DNA from: Mesonia maritima
GTDB taxonomy: Bacteria > Bacteroidota > Bacteroidia > Flavobacteriales > Flavobacteriaceae
Reading direction: 5' to 3'
Assembly: GCF_042433895.1 (NCBI RefSeq)
Contig: NZ_JBHLUA010000012.1
Coordinates: 558,001-622,000 of the forward strand
DNA length: 64,000 bases
Shown here: one piece after another, positions 34,185 through 43,395 of the stretch
Layout of the letters: each line of letters opens with the position of its first letter
How positions within the stretch are numbered: position 1 is the first letter of the stretch
Made by a program: the position numbers and the translations under genes
Notes under the pieces: generated by a model
The model's database searches: none
What the model was told of the DNA's origin: nothing
What the model saw: only the letters and a program-made list of their open reading frames with translations

Positions 34185-34213
34185 TAACGCTAAAAGAACT
34201 TTTAGTGTCGTTA
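34185..34213. promoter_or_regulatory. Palindrome 1 in the hemA/araC divergent region
   Basis: CTAAAAG-AA-CTTTTAG (34190-34205) is a perfect palindrome, extended by outer arms TAACG (34185-34189) and CGTTA (34209-34213) across a three-base bulge. Its position upstream of both genes suits an operator. Confidence 0.4.
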
Positions 34214-34224
34214 TAAGTTATTTT

Positions 34225-34248
34225 GCTAATTATGATATTATAATTAGC
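34225..34248. promoter_or_regulatory. Palindrome 2 in the hemA/araC divergent region
   Basis: GCTAATTAT (34225-34233) and ATAATTAGC (34240-34248) are perfect inverted repeats around six bases. It is the second candidate operator in this gap; an AT-rich sequence could also be a chance palindrome. Confidence 0.4.
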
Positions 34249-34333
34249 ATATTTAGCTTAAATTTACAGTAAAATTAGGCAGTTTGGCTTCTTTACTTTA
34301 GAACCATTCTAAATAAAATTAAAATTGAAACGG

Positions 34334-35230
34334 ATGAAAACTACCGAAAAAAACAACGCTGAAAGTTCATTTCATGTAGTTGATATTGAAGAAGGTTTTA
34401 AAATCTTAACCTATAAAAATGAGACAGATAGCGTTCAGAAAACCGAACGCGATGTGCATCGAAATTTTATTCAATTTCATTTTTGTGTAAAAGGAAGTGC
34501 GAAATTCAATTTTAACGAAGGTCGGTACGCTTTAAATTTAGCAGATGAAAAAGCCTTGTTACTTTATAACCCTACACAAGAATTGCCTTTAAATGTTGAG
34601 GTTTCTTCAAAATCTTGGTTGGTTTCGGTCTTTGTTTCCATTAAAAAATTCCACGGACTTTTTTCTGAGGAAGCCAATTATATTGATTTTCTAAAGGAAG
34701 ACAACCGCGATAAAAAATATTATCAAGAATTGAATATTAGCCCGTCGATGGCGGTAGTTTTAAGTCAGATTTTAAATTTTAATTTACACCCGTCGGTTAA
34801 GAAAATTTATTTAAAAGGAAAAGCTTACGAACTTATCGGCTTGTATTTTAATCGTCCAGAAGAAGCCGATGTAGAACAATGCCCTTTTTTAGTAGATGAA
34901 GATAATGTGCGAAGAATTAGAAAAGCTAAAGAAATAATTTTAAATCGAATGGCAGAACCACCAACGCTGCAAGAACTTTCAGATGAAATTGGCTTAAGTT
35001 TAAAAAAGCTGAAAGAAGGATTTAAAGAAATCTACGGCGATACGGTTTTCGGTTTTTTATTCGATTATAAAATGGATTATGCCAGAAAACTTTTAGAAAC
35101 CGGACAACATAATGTAAACGAAGTTGGTTTAAGAGTAGGTTACAGCACAGCGAGTCATTTTATAGCTGCATTTAAAAAGAAATTTGGAACCACGCCAAAA
35201 AGATATATTCAGTCTATAAATTTGATTTAA
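34334..35230 (+). CDS. AraC family transcriptional regulator next to haem genes
   Basis: The 298-residue protein has an N-terminal cupin-like sensor part and a C-terminal AraC double helix-turn-helix (LQELSDEIGLSLKKLKEGFK and VNEVGLRVGYSTASHFIAAF, ending KKFGTTPKRYI). The frame opens at a TTG three codons earlier (34325); I prefer the ATG at 34334. It is divergent from hemA and 71 bases before hemH, so it may control haem or iron genes; AraC regulators of this type often sense siderophores or iron state. The effector is unknown. Confidence 0.9.
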   Translation: MKTTEKNNAESSFHVVDIEEGFKILTYKNETDSVQKTERDVHRNFIQFHFCVKGSAKFNFNEGRYALNLADEKALLLYNPTQELPLNVEVSSKSWLVSVFVSIKKFHGLFSEEANYIDFLKEDNRDKKYYQELNISPSMAVVLSQILNFNLHPSVKKIYLKGKAYELIGLYFNRPEEADVEQCPFLVDEDNVRRIRKAKEIILNRMAEPPTLQELSDEIGLSLKKLKEGFKEIYGDTVFGFLFDYKMDYARKLLETGQHNVNEVGLRVGYSTASHFIAAFKKKFGTTPKRYIQSINLI

Positions 35231-35286
35231 TTATCGTTTTATAAGAATAAAATACACTCATAAAATGTGGGTTTCGCGATTTGCTT

Positions 35287-35294
35287 TACCTTTG
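35287..35294 (+). promoter_or_regulatory. -7 promoter element TACCTTTG for hemH
   Basis: TACCTTTG is an exact TAnnTTTG match. It ends 7 bases before the ATG at 35302 and 13 before the ATG at 35308, so the mRNA would have almost no leader. Confidence 0.5.
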
Positions 35295-35301
35295 AAAAAA
35301 A

Positions 35302-36342
35302 ATGAATATGAAAGGAGTTTTACTCGTCAATTTGGGTTCTCCAAAAAGTACCGATCCTAAAGATGTAAAAAAATACCTCGATCAATTTTTGATGGACGAA
35401 CGCGTAATCGACGTTCCGTGGTTATTACGCGCCTTTATTGTAAAAGGAATTGTACTAAATACACGTCCAAAAAAATCGGCAGAAGCTTACCAACGAATTT
35501 GGTGGGAAGAAGGCTCACCACTTATTGTACTTTCTGAACGATTACAAAAGAAAATAGATAGTTTTACTAGTGTTCCTATAGCGTTATCGATGCGTTATGG
35601 CGAACCTTCTATAAAATCTGGTTTGCAAGAATTGGTAGATAAAGGAGTAGATGAAGTTTTGTTGCTTCCGCTATATCCGCAATTTGCAATGGCAACAACC
35701 GAAACCATTTTGGTTTTAGCCGAACAATTGCAACAAGAATTTTTTCCGCAGATAAAATTTACTACCATGCCGCCATTTTATAATCATCCAGATTATATTA
35801 ATGTACTTTCTAGAAGTATTGGTGAGAAATTAGAAAATTTAGATTACGAGCATTTATTATTCAGTTATCACGGCGTACCAGAACGACACATTAAAAAAAG
35901 TGATATAACCAATTCACATTGCAAAATCGATGGAAGTTGTTGTCAAACCCCATCGCCGGCGCATCAATTTTGTTACCGTCATCAATGTTTAGAAACTACG
36001 CGATTGGTAGCAAAAACACTTCAGTTAAAAGAAGGAACGTATAGTACTTCCTTTCAATCTAGATTAGGATTCGACCCGTGGTTAAAACCTTACACCGATA
36101 GAACGATTGAAAAATTCGGTTTAAACGGAATGAAAAAAATGGCGATTGTTTCTCCTGCTTTTGTTTCCGATTGTTTAGAAACGCTAGATGAATTAGGAAA
36201 TGAAGGAAGAGAAATTTTTGAAGAAGTTGGTGGTGAAGAATTTACAGTAATTCCGTGTTTAAACGATCGTGAAGATTGGGTAAAAACGTTAAGCCGTTGG
36301 ATAGACGAATGGGCAAAACAACCGGAAACGGCAAACGCATAA
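35302..36342 (+). CDS. hemH: Ferrochelatase
   Basis: HemH inserts iron into protoporphyrin IX, the last haem step. The product (346 residues; 344 if the second ATG at 35308 is used, which gives the usual start MKGVLLVNLGSP) has the active-site histidine in LFSYHGVPERHIKK and the second acidic motif in PAFVSDCLETLDELG. A cysteine cluster, HCKIDGSCCQTP then FCYRHQC, lies after the active site; some bacterial ferrochelatases use such cysteines for a [2Fe-2S] cluster. One base separates it from the MATE gene. Confidence 0.97.
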   Translation: MNMKGVLLVNLGSPKSTDPKDVKKYLDQFLMDERVIDVPWLLRAFIVKGIVLNTRPKKSAEAYQRIWWEEGSPLIVLSERLQKKIDSFTSVPIALSMRYGEPSIKSGLQELVDKGVDEVLLLPLYPQFAMATTETILVLAEQLQQEFFPQIKFTTMPPFYNHPDYINVLSRSIGEKLENLDYEHLLFSYHGVPERHIKKSDITNSHCKIDGSCCQTPSPAHQFCYRHQCLETTRLVAKTLQLKEGTYSTSFQSRLGFDPWLKPYTDRTIEKFGLNGMKKMAIVSPAFVSDCLETLDELGNEGREIFEEVGGEEFTVIPCLNDREDWVKTLSRWIDEWAKQPETANA

Positions 36343-36343
36343 A

Positions 36344-37720
36344 ATGGCAAAAGTTAACTCCGCCGCACTCGGAAACGAACCTATCGGGAAATTGTTGTTG
36401 AAACAATCTGTTCCGGCTTCTATCGGAATTTTAGTGATGTCGCTCAACATTTTAGTCGACACCATTTTTGTAGGAAACTGGATTGGTCCAACCGCAATTG
36501 CCGCGATTAATGTGGTTTTACCGGTTTCATTTTTTATTGCCGCGTTAGGAATGGCGATTGGTATTGGCGGTTCATCTATTATTTCGAGAGCTTTAGGAGC
36601 AGATGATTATGAAAAAGCATTAAAAACTTTCGGAAACCAAATTACGATTACGGTTTTATGTTGCGTTTCTTTAATGATTATCGGGTTAATTTTTATAGAC
36701 GATATTATTCCTGTTTTCGGCGGAAAAGGTGAAATATTTGAGCCTGCTAAAATTTATTACAGAATCGTATTATACGGCGTCCCGATTTTGGCTTTGGCGA
36801 TGATGGGAAACAATGTAATTAGAGCTGAAGGAAAACCAAAATTCGGAATGGTTGCTATGGTAATTCCTTCCGTAGGAAATTTAGTAGGCGATTATTTTTT
36901 GATAAATGTACTCGATATGGGAATGACTGGTGCGGCTTGGGCTTCAACAGGTTCGTACATTCTTTGTTTTCTATATATTTTATGGTTTTTTCTTTCTGAT
37001 TATTCAGAATTAAAAATCAATTTTAAACATTTCGGGATCGATCTTCCTATTTTAAAAGAAATTGGCGCGTTGGGTTTTGTAACCTTAGCGCGACAAGCTG
37101 TAGTAAGTGTGACGTACTTATTAATGAATAATATTTTGTTTGATCTTGGCGGAGAAACTTCGGTCACCATTTATGCGATAATTGCCAGAATGTTAATGTT
37201 TGCGCTTTTTCCAGTTTTGGGCGTTACCCAAGGTTTTTTGCCAATTGCGGGTTATAATTATGGTGCAAAAAAACCGGAACGCGTTCGCGAAAGTATTAAT
37301 AAAGCAATTATTGGCGCGTGTTTGTTGGCTTTAGTTGTGTTCTCAATTATTATGATTTTTCCTGAAGCAATTGTTTCAGTTTTTACAAAAGACGAACGGA
37401 TTATAAGTGAAACGCCGCCAGCGATGCGTTGGGTTTTTGCCGCAATTCCTATTATTTCGCTGCAACTAATTGGTTCGGCTTATTTTCAAGCGATCGGAAA
37501 AGCTGTTCCCGCCTTGTTATTAACCTTAACAAGACAGGGATTCTTTTTTATTCCGTTGATTTTAATTTTACCGAACTATTTTGGAGAATTTGGCGTTTGG
37601 ATTTCCTTTCCGCTAGCCGATGTGATTTCAACAATTGTTACAGGAATTTTCTTAAATCGGGAAATTCGGTTACATTTAAAACCTTCTGAAATGACTACGG
37701 TAAACACAAAATATAAGTAA
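36344..37720 (+). CDS. MATE family efflux transporter (complete)
   Basis: The 458-residue inner-membrane exporter has the double six-helix MATE pattern; IGKLLLKQSVPASIGILVMS and LNILVDTIFVGNWIGPTAIA open the first half, and VTQGFLPIAGYNYGAKKPER lies in the second. It starts one base after hemH and hemJ follows 13 bases later, so it is part of the rightward haem unit. It may export a metabolite or toxic porphyrin, but this is inferred from position only. It is distinct in sequence from the partial MATE at 1-482. Confidence 0.92.
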   Translation: MAKVNSAALGNEPIGKLLLKQSVPASIGILVMSLNILVDTIFVGNWIGPTAIAAINVVLPVSFFIAALGMAIGIGGSSIISRALGADDYEKALKTFGNQITITVLCCVSLMIIGLIFIDDIIPVFGGKGEIFEPAKIYYRIVLYGVPILALAMMGNNVIRAEGKPKFGMVAMVIPSVGNLVGDYFLINVLDMGMTGAAWASTGSYILCFLYILWFFLSDYSELKINFKHFGIDLPILKEIGALGFVTLARQAVVSVTYLLMNNILFDLGGETSVTIYAIIARMLMFALFPVLGVTQGFLPIAGYNYGAKKPERVRESINKAIIGACLLALVVFSIIMIFPEAIVSVFTKDERIISETPPAMRWVFAAIPIISLQLIGSAYFQAIGKAVPALLLTLTRQGFFFIPLILILPNYFGEFGVWISFPLADVISTIVTGIFLNREIRLHLKPSEMTTVNTKYK

Positions 37721-37733
37721 CTTCAGTTTTGTT

Positions 37734-38273
37734 ATGGAATATTATAATTACATAAAATCACTTCATTTAATTTTTGTCATTACATGGTTTGCCGGTTTAT
37801 TTTACATTCCGCGTTTATTTGTTTATCAAATTGAAGCCGCTCAAAAACCTTCTCCTGAAAAAGAAATTTTAGGAAAACAACTTAAAATCATGGCGAAGCG
37901 TTTATGGTTTATCATTACTTGGCCTTCAGCAATTTTAGCTACTATTTTTGCCATCGTTTTATTGATTTTGCAACCCGTTTGGCTACAACAAGGTTGGATG
38001 CACGTAAAACTTGCTTTTGTACTATTACTATTTATCTATCATTTTAAATGCCATTTAATTTTTAAAGAATTACAGCATGATATCGTGAAATGGACTTCTA
38101 ATCAGATGCGATTATTTAACGAAGGTTCTACTTTAATTCTCTTTTCGGTTGTATTTTTAGTAATTTTAAAAAACTCAATTAATTGGATATTTGGCGTTGC
38201 AGGAATTTTTGTATTGGGTATTTTATTAATGCTCGGTTTTAAAATTTACAAACGTATTCGCGAGAAAAAATAA
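37734..38273 (+). CDS. hemJ: Protoporphyrinogen IX oxidase HemJ (CopD/UPF0093 type)
   Basis: HemJ oxidises protoporphyrinogen IX to protoporphyrin IX and replaces HemG/HemY in many bacteria. The 179-residue membrane protein has four to five helices with the typical start YIKSLHLIFVITWFAGLFYI and PRLFVYQIEA, where the His is a haem-ligand candidate. It lies 13 bases after the MATE gene and in a run with hemH, which supports the call. It fills the only oxidase gap between hemF and hemH. Confidence 0.9.
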   Translation: MEYYNYIKSLHLIFVITWFAGLFYIPRLFVYQIEAAQKPSPEKEILGKQLKIMAKRLWFIITWPSAILATIFAIVLLILQPVWLQQGWMHVKLAFVLLLFIYHFKCHLIFKELQHDIVKWTSNQMRLFNEGSTLILFSVVFLVILKNSINWIFGVAGIFVLGILLMLGFKIYKRIREKK

Positions 38274-38328
38274 ACGGTTCAAAATTTGATGAAGCTATCA
38301 AGCAAATTTGACAAATTAGTAAATTAAA

Positions 38329-39789
38329 ATGAAGCTTTTTAAACGCTCTTTACGAACCCGCATTTTTTTTAGCATGATTTTTTTGGTGTTGGGCGCTTCT
38401 ATTTTAATTGCCGGCGTTACCATTTATCAATATAAAGATGAAGCGAGAGCGTATCAAAAAGACAAATTAAAACGTAAAGAAGCTTCTATTCGCGCTAGTA
38501 TTAATTACGAAATCAAAACGACCACTTATCCGGTTGATACAAAGTACATTCCGCTAATTTTCAGAGATAAAATTTATGAACTGAAAAATATTCATAATAC
38601 CGAAATAAATATCTACGATCTTAACGGAAAACTTTTAAAATCTTCAAAAGCTACTTTTTTTAGAGATACCGCGAGTACAAAAATGCCTGATTACGCGCTC
38701 GAAGGACTACGGAATTCTAAAGACAAACGATTTGTAAAATATCATTTTGGAGAAAAGGAAGAAGATTACCAATCGTCTTACACCTATATTACCGATAATT
38801 ATTTTAAACCTTTGGCCATTTTAAATCTTCCGCATATTGAAGATGATGGGTTTATAGATAAACAACTTCGCGATTTTTTATCGATTCTTGGGCAAGTTTA
38901 TATTTTAATGATGTTGGCGGCAATTGTACTTTCCTATTTCCTTTCAAAATATATTACAAAAAGTTTAAAAGCTGTTAGCGAAAAAATTCATGCCACGAGA
39001 TTAGATCGAAAAAATAAAAAAATAATTATTCAAGATGCTTCTGAAGAAATTCGCTCGTTGGTAAAAGCCTACAATTCAATGATCGACGAATTAGAGGAAA
39101 GCGCTGTAAAACTTGCAACGAGCGAACGAGAACAAGCGTGGCGAGAAATGGCAAAACAAGTAGCGCACGAAATTAAAAATCCGTTAACGCCAATGCGTTT
39201 AAGCGTACAAAGTTTCGAGCGCCGTTTCGATGCGAACGATCCTGAAATTGAAAGTAAAATAAAAGATTTTAGCCGTTCGCTAATTCAGCAAATAGATACG
39301 ATGAGTTCTATAGCTTCAGCTTTTTCTAATTTCGCGAAAATGCCGGCACAGCAAAATGAAATGCTAAATGTGCCAAAAATTGTAAAACTTGCATTGGATA
39401 TTTTTAATGAATCTCATATTTCATTTACAACTGAAAAAGAAGAAATTTTTGCAAAATTCGATCGAACGCAATTAATTCGCGTGGTTACCAATTTGGTGAA
39501 AAATGCGATACAAGCTTCAGAAAACGAAGCAAATCCAGAAATTTCTGTACACGTTGGAGTAGATGAAAAAAATGTGTGCATTTACATTAAAGATAACGGA
39601 ATTGGTATTTCAGAAGAAAATAAAGATCGTATTTTTGAACCGAAGTTTACCACAAAATCCAGTGGAATGGGACTTGGGTTAGGAATTATAAAAACAATAA
39701 TTGAAGCGTATAATGGTAGTATTACATTTACTTCAGAAGAAGGAAAAGGAACTACTTTTATCGTAAAATTTCCAAAACAAAACGTATGA
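38329..39789 (+). CDS. NtrY-like sensor histidine kinase
   Basis: The 486-residue kinase has two membrane helices (about 12-32 and 186-206) around a periplasmic sensor part, a HAMP region, a HisKA segment with the phospho-acceptor in EMAKQVAHEIKNPLTPMRLS, and an ATPase domain with N-box VTNLVKNAIQAS, IKDNGIGIS and GMGLGLGIIK. No response regulator gene is next to it. Its stop overlaps the start of the enoyl-CoA hydratase gene by four bases (ATGA). Confidence 0.93.
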   Translation: MKLFKRSLRTRIFFSMIFLVLGASILIAGVTIYQYKDEARAYQKDKLKRKEASIRASINYEIKTTTYPVDTKYIPLIFRDKIYELKNIHNTEINIYDLNGKLLKSSKATFFRDTASTKMPDYALEGLRNSKDKRFVKYHFGEKEEDYQSSYTYITDNYFKPLAILNLPHIEDDGFIDKQLRDFLSILGQVYILMMLAAIVLSYFLSKYITKSLKAVSEKIHATRLDRKNKKIIIQDASEEIRSLVKAYNSMIDELEESAVKLATSEREQAWREMAKQVAHEIKNPLTPMRLSVQSFERRFDANDPEIESKIKDFSRSLIQQIDTMSSIASAFSNFAKMPAQQNEMLNVPKIVKLALDIFNESHISFTTEKEEIFAKFDRTQLIRVVTNLVKNAIQASENEANPEISVHVGVDEKNVCIYIKDNGIGISEENKDRIFEPKFTTKSSGMGLGLGIIKTIIEAYNGSITFTSEEGKGTTFIVKFPKQNV

Positions 39790-40568
39790 GTTATAACAAT
39801 TTATTAGTCGAAAATAATGATGGAATTGCTCAAGTAACCATCAATAGACCAAAGAAATTAAACGCGCTTAACCGCGAGACCTTAGGCGAAATTCGTCAAG
39901 CATTTGCTAAATTAGAGCAAGATGAAGACGTGAAAGTGATTATTGTAACCGGAACAGGCGAAAAGGCTTTTGTAGCAGGAGCAGATATTTCAGAATTCGC
40001 AGATTATTCAGTTGAAGAAGGAAAAGATCTTTCCGCAAAAGGTCACAAAGAAGTGTTTGATATGATCGCGAACTTTAAAAAACCGGTAATTGCTGCAGTT
40101 AATGGTTTTGCGCTTGGTGGCGGATTAGAATTGGCGATGGCGGCACATTTTAGAATTGCCAGCGAAAATGCAAAATTGGGACTTCCTGAAACTTCGCTTG
40201 GTGTAATTCCTGGTTATGGCGGAACGCAACGCTTACCACAATTGGTAGGAAAAGGACGCGCGATGGAAATGATTATGACTGCCGGAATGATCGATGCCAA
40301 TCAAGCGTTACAATACGGTTTGGTAAATCACGTAACACCGCTTGAAGAATTATTAGAATTTGCTGAAAAAATTGCCGGAAAAATCATGAAAAATTCAATG
40401 GTTGCAATTTCACAAGCCATCGATGCGATAAATGCGAATTATGAAGATGGCGTAAATGGTTTTGATAAAGAAATTGAAGGCTTCGGAAAAAGTTTTGGAA
40501 CCGAAGATTTTAAAGAAGGAACTTCAGCTTTTTTAAACAAGCGAAAGCCCGAATTCCCGAATAAATAA
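39786..40568 (+). CDS. Enoyl-CoA hydratase/isomerase
   Basis: The 260-residue crotonase adds water across enoyl-CoA double bonds in fatty-acid or butyrate metabolism. The oxyanion-hole regions are GAGADISEFADYS-like (FVAGADISEF) and FALGGGLELAMA; the two catalytic glutamates fit GLPETSLGVIPGYGGTQRL and LELAMAAHFR. It is coupled to the kinase gene by a four-base overlap and ends at terminator 40588-40615. Confidence 0.93.
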   Translation: MSYNNLLVENNDGIAQVTINRPKKLNALNRETLGEIRQAFAKLEQDEDVKVIIVTGTGEKAFVAGADISEFADYSVEEGKDLSAKGHKEVFDMIANFKKPVIAAVNGFALGGGLELAMAAHFRIASENAKLGLPETSLGVIPGYGGTQRLPQLVGKGRAMEMIMTAGMIDANQALQYGLVNHVTPLEELLEFAEKIAGKIMKNSMVAISQAIDAINANYEDGVNGFDKEIEGFGKSFGTEDFKEGTSAFLNKRKPEFPNK

Positions 40569-40587
40569 AAATATTATAATATAAATT

Positions 40588-40615
40588 AAAGTCCGGTTTT
40601 AAGCCGGACTTTTTT
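40588..40615 (+). terminator. Intrinsic terminator after enoyl-CoA hydratase
   Basis: AGTCCGG (40590-40596) pairs with CCGGACT (40604-40610), flanked by A and followed by five T. Confidence 0.85.
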
Positions 40616-40641
40616 ATTTTCAATTTTTAAATTAAACTGAT

Positions 40642-42189
40642 ATGAAATTACAGCTACTCACTTTACTCATTTTAGTGAATATTTTTACGAGTTACGCACA
40701 AAATAATTCAGTAGAAATAAAAAAAAGTGAAATATTTAAAGATAAAGGAAGAGATTCTAGAATACTATTTTATGATAACGACAGTGAAGGCAGAATTGTT
40801 TTAACAAGACTATTTTATGACGAATTAGACCAGCTGCCTAAACTTTACGTGGTAGAATATTATAATACCGATCTAAAATTAGTGAGTTCAGCTAGTATTA
40901 AAGTTGAAAAGCGTCGTAAAATTAAAGAAATGTTCGTAAAAGATAAGAAAGTTTATCTTATTGAATCATTTTACGATAACAGCTCAAATGTTAATCAAAT
41001 TCATTACAATATCTTAAGTTCAAATAAAAATAAGCTTGAATTTACTTCTAAAAATTTATTTTCAATTCCCAGAGAAAATATTGTTCCAACTCATATTTTA
41101 AACGAAAATAATATCGATTTGCCTTCTGGAACTGAGGTGAATATTTCAGATAATAAGAACTATATTTCTTTTGTTTTTGATGTGAATGTTGAAAAAAAAG
41201 CAACGCATTTAATTAAAGTTTATACTACAGATTTTCAAGAAGTTTATGAGCATTCTTTAGCTTTAGAAACCAAAGACAAATTTTTTGAATATAATTCTTC
41301 TATTTTAAATGAAAACAATGGTACGATCTACATTCTAGGAAAACTTTTTCACAATAATAGTCTAAAAGAAAAAAAGAATGGAAAACCTAATTATTCATTT
41401 CAGCTTTATAAGATTGATGAAAATTCAGAAGAAAAACTTTCATTGAAAACGGAAGATAAATTTATCTCTTCCTTAGAAATGCTTTTAAAAAATGACCAAC
41501 TTGTATTGGCCGGAGTTTATTCAGAAAAAAACAATGAAAAAGTGTCGGGTATCGCTTATTTTAATATCGATCCAAATAAATTAAACCTAAAAGCAAATAC
41601 CTACAATAAATTTTCTACCGAGTTTTTAGTAAATAAAAATGAAAATCCTAATCGAGATTTTGAAAACTTACTTTTAAAAGGAATTTACTTAACCGATAAA
41701 AATGACTTAATTTTTACTGCTGAAGAATTTTGTTTTATTGAAGCTCCAAACTACGGACCAAATAGAACAAGTAATACGAGAAATATATATCATTTTAATA
41801 ATATAATCTGTGCGAAAATTGATGCATCCGGTGAAATGAAATGGTGGAGAAATATTTATAAAAGGCAAAGCACCTCAAGAAAAGATTACCATTTTTTTTC
41901 CTTTTTAACGTTGCTTAAAAACGAAGAAATAAATCTATTTGTAAACGCACGCGAATTTGATGATTTTGAGGAAAGAATTGAATTAAAAAGTACGAATCCT
42001 AAAAGAATGAATTTATATAAAATCGCTTTAAACGCTCAAGGAGAATTAAACTATCAAACAATTTTAGATGAAGATATCACTCCACTTTGTACGAAACCTT
42101 TGAGCGGAGTTACAGATAAAGATGTAAAAACAATTATACTTGAAGGAAGCAAAAGGTTAAAAACTCAAATCATAAAATTGAGTCTTTAA
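40642..42189 (+). CDS. Secreted hypothetical protein, repeat-rich strands
   Basis: The 515-residue product has a signal peptide (MKLQLLTLLILVNIFTSYAQ) and a long body of strand-rich, asparagine- and lysine-rich sequence in which segments like ILYNSDNK-type blocks and KIDENSEEKL or KIDASGEMKWWRN recur at intervals, as in beta-propeller proteins of Bacteroidota. I cannot name a family. It stands alone between a terminator and the radical SAM gene's own promoter. Confidence 0.6.
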   Translation: MKLQLLTLLILVNIFTSYAQNNSVEIKKSEIFKDKGRDSRILFYDNDSEGRIVLTRLFYDELDQLPKLYVVEYYNTDLKLVSSASIKVEKRRKIKEMFVKDKKVYLIESFYDNSSNVNQIHYNILSSNKNKLEFTSKNLFSIPRENIVPTHILNENNIDLPSGTEVNISDNKNYISFVFDVNVEKKATHLIKVYTTDFQEVYEHSLALETKDKFFEYNSSILNENNGTIYILGKLFHNNSLKEKKNGKPNYSFQLYKIDENSEEKLSLKTEDKFISSLEMLLKNDQLVLAGVYSEKNNEKVSGIAYFNIDPNKLNLKANTYNKFSTEFLVNKNENPNRDFENLLLKGIYLTDKNDLIFTAEEFCFIEAPNYGPNRTSNTRNIYHFNNIICAKIDASGEMKWWRNIYKRQSTSRKDYHFFSFLTLLKNEEINLFVNAREFDDFEERIELKSTNPKRMNLYKIALNAQGELNYQTILDEDITPLCTKPLSGVTDKDVKTIILEGSKRLKTQIIKLSL

Positions 42190-42230
42190 AGGAAAATATC
42201 CATAAAATAGGAATTTGTCCAAAATATAAA

Positions 42231-42238
42231 TAACTTTG
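42231..42238 (+). promoter_or_regulatory. -7 promoter element TAACTTTG for the radical SAM gene
   Basis: TAACTTTG is an exact TAnnTTTG match 27 bases before the ATG at 42266. The longer frame beginning with a TTG at 42236 overlaps this element and is unlikely. Confidence 0.5.
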
Positions 42239-42265
42239 ATTCTGAAAAGAGTCAAAGTTTTTTTT

Positions 42266-43336
42266 ATGGAAAAATTTTATCAAAAAGGAAGAGGAGCGCA
42301 AAAAAATGTTGCCAATAAATTCTTTGAATTAGAGCATATTCAAGAAGATGAATTTTTGGAATATTGCCATAAAGAAGGCGAAAAAGCAGTAGATGACAAA
42401 ACCCATTTTCAAGAAGTTTTTCCAAAAACCTTTGTCAATAAAGTAAATAGTCCCGATGTTGGGATGGGATTTTCCGCAAATCCATATCAAGGTTGCGAAC
42501 ACGGTTGTATTTATTGTTACGCCCGAAATTCTCATGAATATTGGGGCTATTCCGCGGGGCAAGATTTCGAGCAACAAATTCTAGTGAAGAAAAACGCGCC
42601 GCAATTGTTAGAAAAAAAACTAAACAGTAAAAATTGGCAAGGCGATACCATCATTTTTTCTGGAAATACAGATTGTTATCAACCGATTGAAAAAAAGCTT
42701 CAGATTACGAGAAAGTGTTTAGAAATTATGCTCAAGTATAAACACCCAACAGGAATTATTACCAAAAATGCTTTAATTCTTCGCGATTTAGATATTTTAA
42801 AAGAACTGGCAAAATTCAATTTAATTCGGGTAAATATTTCGATTACATCCCTTTCTGAAGAAACCCGAAGAATTTTAGAACCCAGAACGGCGACCATCAA
42901 AAAAAGATTAAACGTTGTAGAAACTTTATCAGCAAATAATATTCCGGTAAATGTAATGATGGCGCCCATAATTCCATCAATTAACAGTCATGAAATTTTT
43001 CCTTTGGTAAAAAAAGTAAGTGAACTCGGTGCAATTTCCGTCGGGTATACTATTGTGCGTTTAAACGGAGCGATAGCTGAAATTTTTAAAGATTGGATAG
43101 AAAAAACCATGCCCGATCGCGCCGAAAAAGTCTTGCACCAAATAGAAGCTTGCCACGGCGGAAATTTAAACGATAGCCGTTTTGGAACGCGTATGAAAGG
43201 CGAAGGAGAATTCGCTAAACAAATTGCCCAACAATTCACCATCGCTAGGCAAAAATTTTTGAAAAAAACGTCAATTCTTCCGTTAGATAATTCACATTTT
43301 CTTCAGTTAAAAAATCCCCAGTATAAATTATTTTAA
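42266..43336 (+). CDS. PA0069/SPL-like radical SAM protein
   Basis: The 356-residue protein carries the radical SAM iron-sulfur motif CEHGCIYCYARN (CxxxCxxC) near residue 85 and the family's N-terminal YQKGRGAQKNVANKFFELEH. The ATFSGNTDCYQPIEKKLQIT-like segment (IFSGNTDCYQP) matches the PA0069 family, distantly related to spore photoproduct lyase. Its reaction is unknown. I take the ATG at 42266; the open frame reaches back to 42236, over a promoter element. Confidence 0.9.
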   Translation: MEKFYQKGRGAQKNVANKFFELEHIQEDEFLEYCHKEGEKAVDDKTHFQEVFPKTFVNKVNSPDVGMGFSANPYQGCEHGCIYCYARNSHEYWGYSAGQDFEQQILVKKNAPQLLEKKLNSKNWQGDTIIFSGNTDCYQPIEKKLQITRKCLEIMLKYKHPTGIITKNALILRDLDILKELAKFNLIRVNISITSLSEETRRILEPRTATIKKRLNVVETLSANNIPVNVMMAPIIPSINSHEIFPLVKKVSELGAISVGYTIVRLNGAIAEIFKDWIEKTMPDRAEKVLHQIEACHGGNLNDSRFGTRMKGEGEFAKQIAQQFTIARQKFLKKTSILPLDNSHFLQLKNPQYKLF

Positions 43337-43395
43337 TAGATTCTTATCTTACTAAAATTTAAAGTATCGTATTTTTATAGGTAGAAAATTTTGCA

